Shown: positions 61,732 to 64,000 of the stretch, one piece after another | Position numbering within the stretch: the stretch's first letter is position 1 | Layout of the letters: each line of letters starts with the position of its first letter | Origin: Halodesulfovibrio sp. MK-HDV | GTDB lineage: Bacteria; Desulfobacterota; Desulfovibrionia; Desulfovibrionales; Desulfovibrionaceae | Direction of reading: 5' to 3' | DNA: 64,000 bases | NCBI RefSeq assembly: GCF_009914765.1 | Contig: NZ_WYDS01000004.1 | Span: forward strand, 36,029-100,028 | Made by a program: the position numbers and the translations under genes | Notes under the pieces: generated by a model | Told to the model about the DNA's origin: nothing | Seen by the model: only the letters and a program-made list of their open reading frames with translations | Database searches by the model: none

Positions 61732-63867
61732 ATGACGGTTATACGAAGTTTTCCGGGGCGTATCCGGTTCTCGGCGCAATCTCCTGCTGCTGTCCAGCTA
61801 TTACAGCAGCAGGCGGAAGTTGCGCTCGATCAGATTAAGACACACATAGCAGTAGAATATAATCCTCGCACAAAGCGTGGTTTGTTGACGTTTGAAAGAA
61901 ATGCTGACCTTACAACCCTGCTTGTGGATGTAGTTGAAGGTATGGCGCAGAAACTTGCGTCGTCCAACATTCTTACAGAAGCAGAGGGAGCATCAGGCAG
62001 CCTTGTGCCTGTAGAAACACAGGTTTCCGAAGCTGGGAACGATGTGGAGAATCCTGTCTGGATTATCTCCCAAAAAGTTATGAATCATTACATGGCACGC
62101 ATGTTCATGCCTGCCACACTTCGTCCTTATTGGACTGCGTTTAAAGTGGCTCCACTTATGTGGGCAGGTTTACAGTCACTGCGTCAGCGCAAGCTGGATG
62201 TAAATGTGCTGGATGCAGCCGCTGTCGGCGCTGCTCTTGCCATGCGTGACTTTAATACCGCAGGAACAATTAACCTGCTGCTCGACATCAGTGAAACTCT
62301 TGAAGAGTGGACAAAAGAAAAATCCCGCAGTGACATTGCAGCACTATTTAACGGTGATAAGAAACCGGTATGGGTGATGCGCAATGACGAGCCGGTTTCC
62401 GTTTCTCCAGATGACCTTGTCGTGGGTGATCTTGTGGTTGTGCGTTCAGGCGCACGAATACCTATTGATGGTGTTGTTGCTGAGGGCACAGCCCTTGTGA
62501 ATCAGGCATCAATGACAGGTGAACCACTTGCGGTTGAAAAGAGCATGGATAGTGAAGTGTACGCAGGAACCGTCGTGGAGGAAGGGCGTATTATTGTATA
62601 CGCCGAATCCGTCGGTAATGAGACGCGCTTTGCAAAGATTGCTCAAATTCTGACAGAATCTGATGATCGTAAAGCAGACATTCATAGTCAGGCTGTAAAA
62701 ATGGCAGATAAAATTGTGCCATTTTCCTTTATCCTTTCAGGACTTGTTTTTGTTGTGACTCGCAACATGACGCAGGCTGCAGCTGTTTTGCTTGCGGATT
62801 ATTCTTGTGCAATTAAGCTTGCGACTCCGCTTGCGGTGCGTTCTGCAATGCTTGAAGCGGCACATAACGGGGCGGTCATTAAGGGCGGAAAGTATCTGGA
62901 ACACTTGTCCAAACTGGATGCAATTGTTCTGGATAAAACAGGAACCCTCACAGAAGCGCGTCCGGAAGTTGTGAAAGTCTGTGCTGTTAACGGTTATACT
63001 GAAGAGTTTGTATTGCAGCAGGCTGCATGCATGGAAGAGCACTTCCCGCATCCGGTTGCCGATGCCATTGTGCGCAAGGCGGACGAAGCAGGATTAGTGC
63101 ATTCTGAAGATCATGCAGAGGTTGAGTACATTCTGGCGCACGGTATTGCGACTTCCTTGGACGGTCATCGTACCGTTTTGGGCAGTAAGCATTTTGTGCA
63201 TGAAGATGAAGGTATTTCGTTTGAAAATGCAGATGAAGTGATTGCTGAGTGCTCCGGCGCAGGGCTTTCTTTACTGTACTTTGCGTGTGGCGGAGAACTT
63301 GCCGGTGTTTTTGCGATTAAAGATCCAGTCAGGGAAGATGCGAATCAGTTTATTCGAAAGCTTGAACGTAGAGATGTGGAACGCATTATTATGCTGACAG
63401 GTGACGGAGAAGAAACTGCTGCCTCGGTTGCGAAGGATTTGCAAATAGAAGAATACTATTCGCAAGCATTACCGGATGAGAAGACTGCGTTAATCAAGAA
63501 TCTTCAGGCTCAGGGGTATACTGTAGCCATGGTGGGTGACGGTATTAACGATTCCGCAGCACTGACCACTGCTGATGTAGGTGTTTCAATGAAGCACGGT
63601 GCGGACATTGCCCGCGAAGCGTGTGATATTATGCTTACAGGCGAACGGTTGGATAGTTTGACGGATGCTATAGATATCTCAAAAAGTGCAATGCAGCGGA
63701 TCAGGCGCAACTTTATGTTTATTGTTGCAAGTAACACTTTGTTTATTGGACTCGGTGTTTCTGGAGTAATTACGCCAGCCTTGATGGCGTTGCTGCATAA
63801 CTCCGGTACGGTTTTAACATGTGTACACTCAATGAGACCAATGTTGTCAGAACGCGATCACGCGTAA
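61732..63867 (+). CDS. P1B-type metal ATPase with HMA_2-like N-terminus and SCA motif
   Basis: The 711-residue pump has an N-terminal HMA-like domain without the CxxC metal site (IRSFPGRIRFSAQSPAAVQL), few predicted membrane helices, TGEP in the actuator, the ion-path motif DYSCAIKLATPLAV with S358-C359-A360 replacing CPC, phosphorylation site DKTGTLTEA with Asp401, an HP motif in EEHFPHPVADAIV, and GDGINDSAAL. The family includes Mn2+/Zn2+-type CtpC-like pumps, so Fe2+, Mn2+, Zn2+ or Co2+ efflux is plausible. ATG 61732 is fixed by ggag. Two small membrane proteins precede it and a Fur box lies 1.1 kb upstream. Confidence 0.88.
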   Translation: MTVIRSFPGRIRFSAQSPAAVQLLQQQAEVALDQIKTHIAVEYNPRTKRGLLTFERNADLTTLLVDVVEGMAQKLASSNILTEAEGASGSLVPVETQVSEAGNDVENPVWIISQKVMNHYMARMFMPATLRPYWTAFKVAPLMWAGLQSLRQRKLDVNVLDAAAVGAALAMRDFNTAGTINLLLDISETLEEWTKEKSRSDIAALFNGDKKPVWVMRNDEPVSVSPDDLVVGDLVVVRSGARIPIDGVVAEGTALVNQASMTGEPLAVEKSMDSEVYAGTVVEEGRIIVYAESVGNETRFAKIAQILTESDDRKADIHSQAVKMADKIVPFSFILSGLVFVVTRNMTQAAAVLLADYSCAIKLATPLAVRSAMLEAAHNGAVIKGGKYLEHLSKLDAIVLDKTGTLTEARPEVVKVCAVNGYTEEFVLQQAACMEEHFPHPVADAIVRKADEAGLVHSEDHAEVEYILAHGIATSLDGHRTVLGSKHFVHEDEGISFENADEVIAECSGAGLSLLYFACGGELAGVFAIKDPVREDANQFIRKLERRDVERIIMLTGDGEETAASVAKDLQIEEYYSQALPDEKTALIKNLQAQGYTVAMVGDGINDSAALTTADVGVSMKHGADIAREACDIMLTGERLDSLTDAIDISKSAMQRIRRNFMFIVASNTLFIGLGVSGVITPALMALLHNSGTVLTCVHSMRPMLSERDHA

Positions 63868-63883
63868 CTTTCATTTAATTTAA

Positions 63884-63918
63884 AAAAAACATGCGGCATT
63901 AATGCCGCATGTTTTTTT
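63884..63918. terminator. Bidirectional intrinsic terminator
   Basis: A perfect palindrome centred on catgcggcatt / aatgccgcatg is flanked by A8 on the left and T8 on the right. It closes the ATPase operon and the convergent partial gene. Confidence 0.9.
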
Positions 63919-64000
63919 TAATTAAATAGAGTGCGTTTGTTTTGGTAGATATGTGTTGCAATCAGAGAAAGCCAGACAACTCCAGCAATCGCGTGTTTAT
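63918..64000 (-). CDS. 3' end of a membrane-protein gene, truncated by window edge
   Basis: The minus strand reads KHAIAGVVWLSLIATHIYQN followed by KRTLFN and a TAA stop at 63918-63920, directly before the terminator. The hydrophobic, His-containing C-terminal helix resembles those of small cytochrome-b-like or DUF4405-type membrane proteins. Only 27 codons are visible, so this family idea is tentative. Confidence 0.5.
   Translation of the reverse strand, partial: KHAIAGVVWLSLIATHIYQNKRTLFN

Overview
The window most resembles a chromosome segment of a marine, Gram-negative sulfate reducer of the Desulfovibrionales, possibly Halodesulfovibrio-like. This is an inference from gene content and style: moderate GC, many short intergenic regions closed by strong intrinsic terminators, Gram-negative envelope genes (RND pump, lipoprotein adaptor, PBP1A), BCCT and AGCS osmolyte/amino-acid transporters, and a SiaABCD-type switch. 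No sulfate-reduction gene or rRNA lies in the window, so the assignment is tentative.

Layout. 1-9 kb: orphan pilin-like protein, RlmM-like and MnmM-like RNA methyltransferases, a Na+/amino-acid symporter behind a tandem glycine riboswitch, an NhaC-type antiporter and a secreted M23 peptidase. 9-18 kb: a small Met/Cys-rich exported protein, a chemoreceptor with a four-cysteine PAS domain, a flavodoxin-like reductase, a LysE exporter, an orphan LuxR-type regulator, a PhnA-like protein, a PACE efflux protein divergent from a LysR regulator, and tRNA-Thr(GGT). 18-31 kb: RND pump and adaptor, a GT39 glycosyltransferase broken by a one-base deletion, a cysteine-cluster protein, PBP1A, an ATP-grasp protein with an apparent late frameshift, and an FAD-dependent dehydrogenase.

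31.2-37.3 kb is the most distinctive part. It is an A+T-rich segment bounded on the left by an intact tRNA-Glu(TTC) and its terminator. On the right is a decayed partial tRNA-Glu copy followed by the same terminator hairpin. Inside are a scrambled IS3-type remnant and a complete five-gene dlt-like operon in the order A-D-X-B-C. The operon includes a 45-residue DltX-like protein, and dltB is out of frame at a T7 run as read. Such a system activates an amino acid (classically D-alanine), loads it on a carrier protein and moves it across the membrane through an MBOAT protein. In a Gram-negative cell the acceptor cannot be teichoic acid, so the target is open.

37.5-54.8 kb: a LysR regulator, an exported amidohydrolase, a PsiE-like protein divergent from a P2-type cation ATPase, a universal stress protein, a GntR-amidohydrolase-BCCT transporter cluster, a ModF-like double ABC ATPase, an iron-sulfur L-serine dehydratase, a protein that is almost one quarter histidine, and a DUF4345-like membrane protein.

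55-59 kb is a SiaABCD-like module (diguanylate cyclase, SiaB kinase, SiaC, SiaA phosphatase) with an HD-GYP-like phosphodiesterase gene inserted. It would place c-di-GMP synthesis and breakdown under one phospho-switch. 59-64 kb holds a metal-homeostasis cluster: a glycine-rich protein with an HMA-like C-terminus, a small cysteine-containing protein behind a Fur-box promoter, two small single-membrane-helix proteins, and a P1B-type ATPase with SCA in place of CPC. The window ends inside a minus-strand gene.
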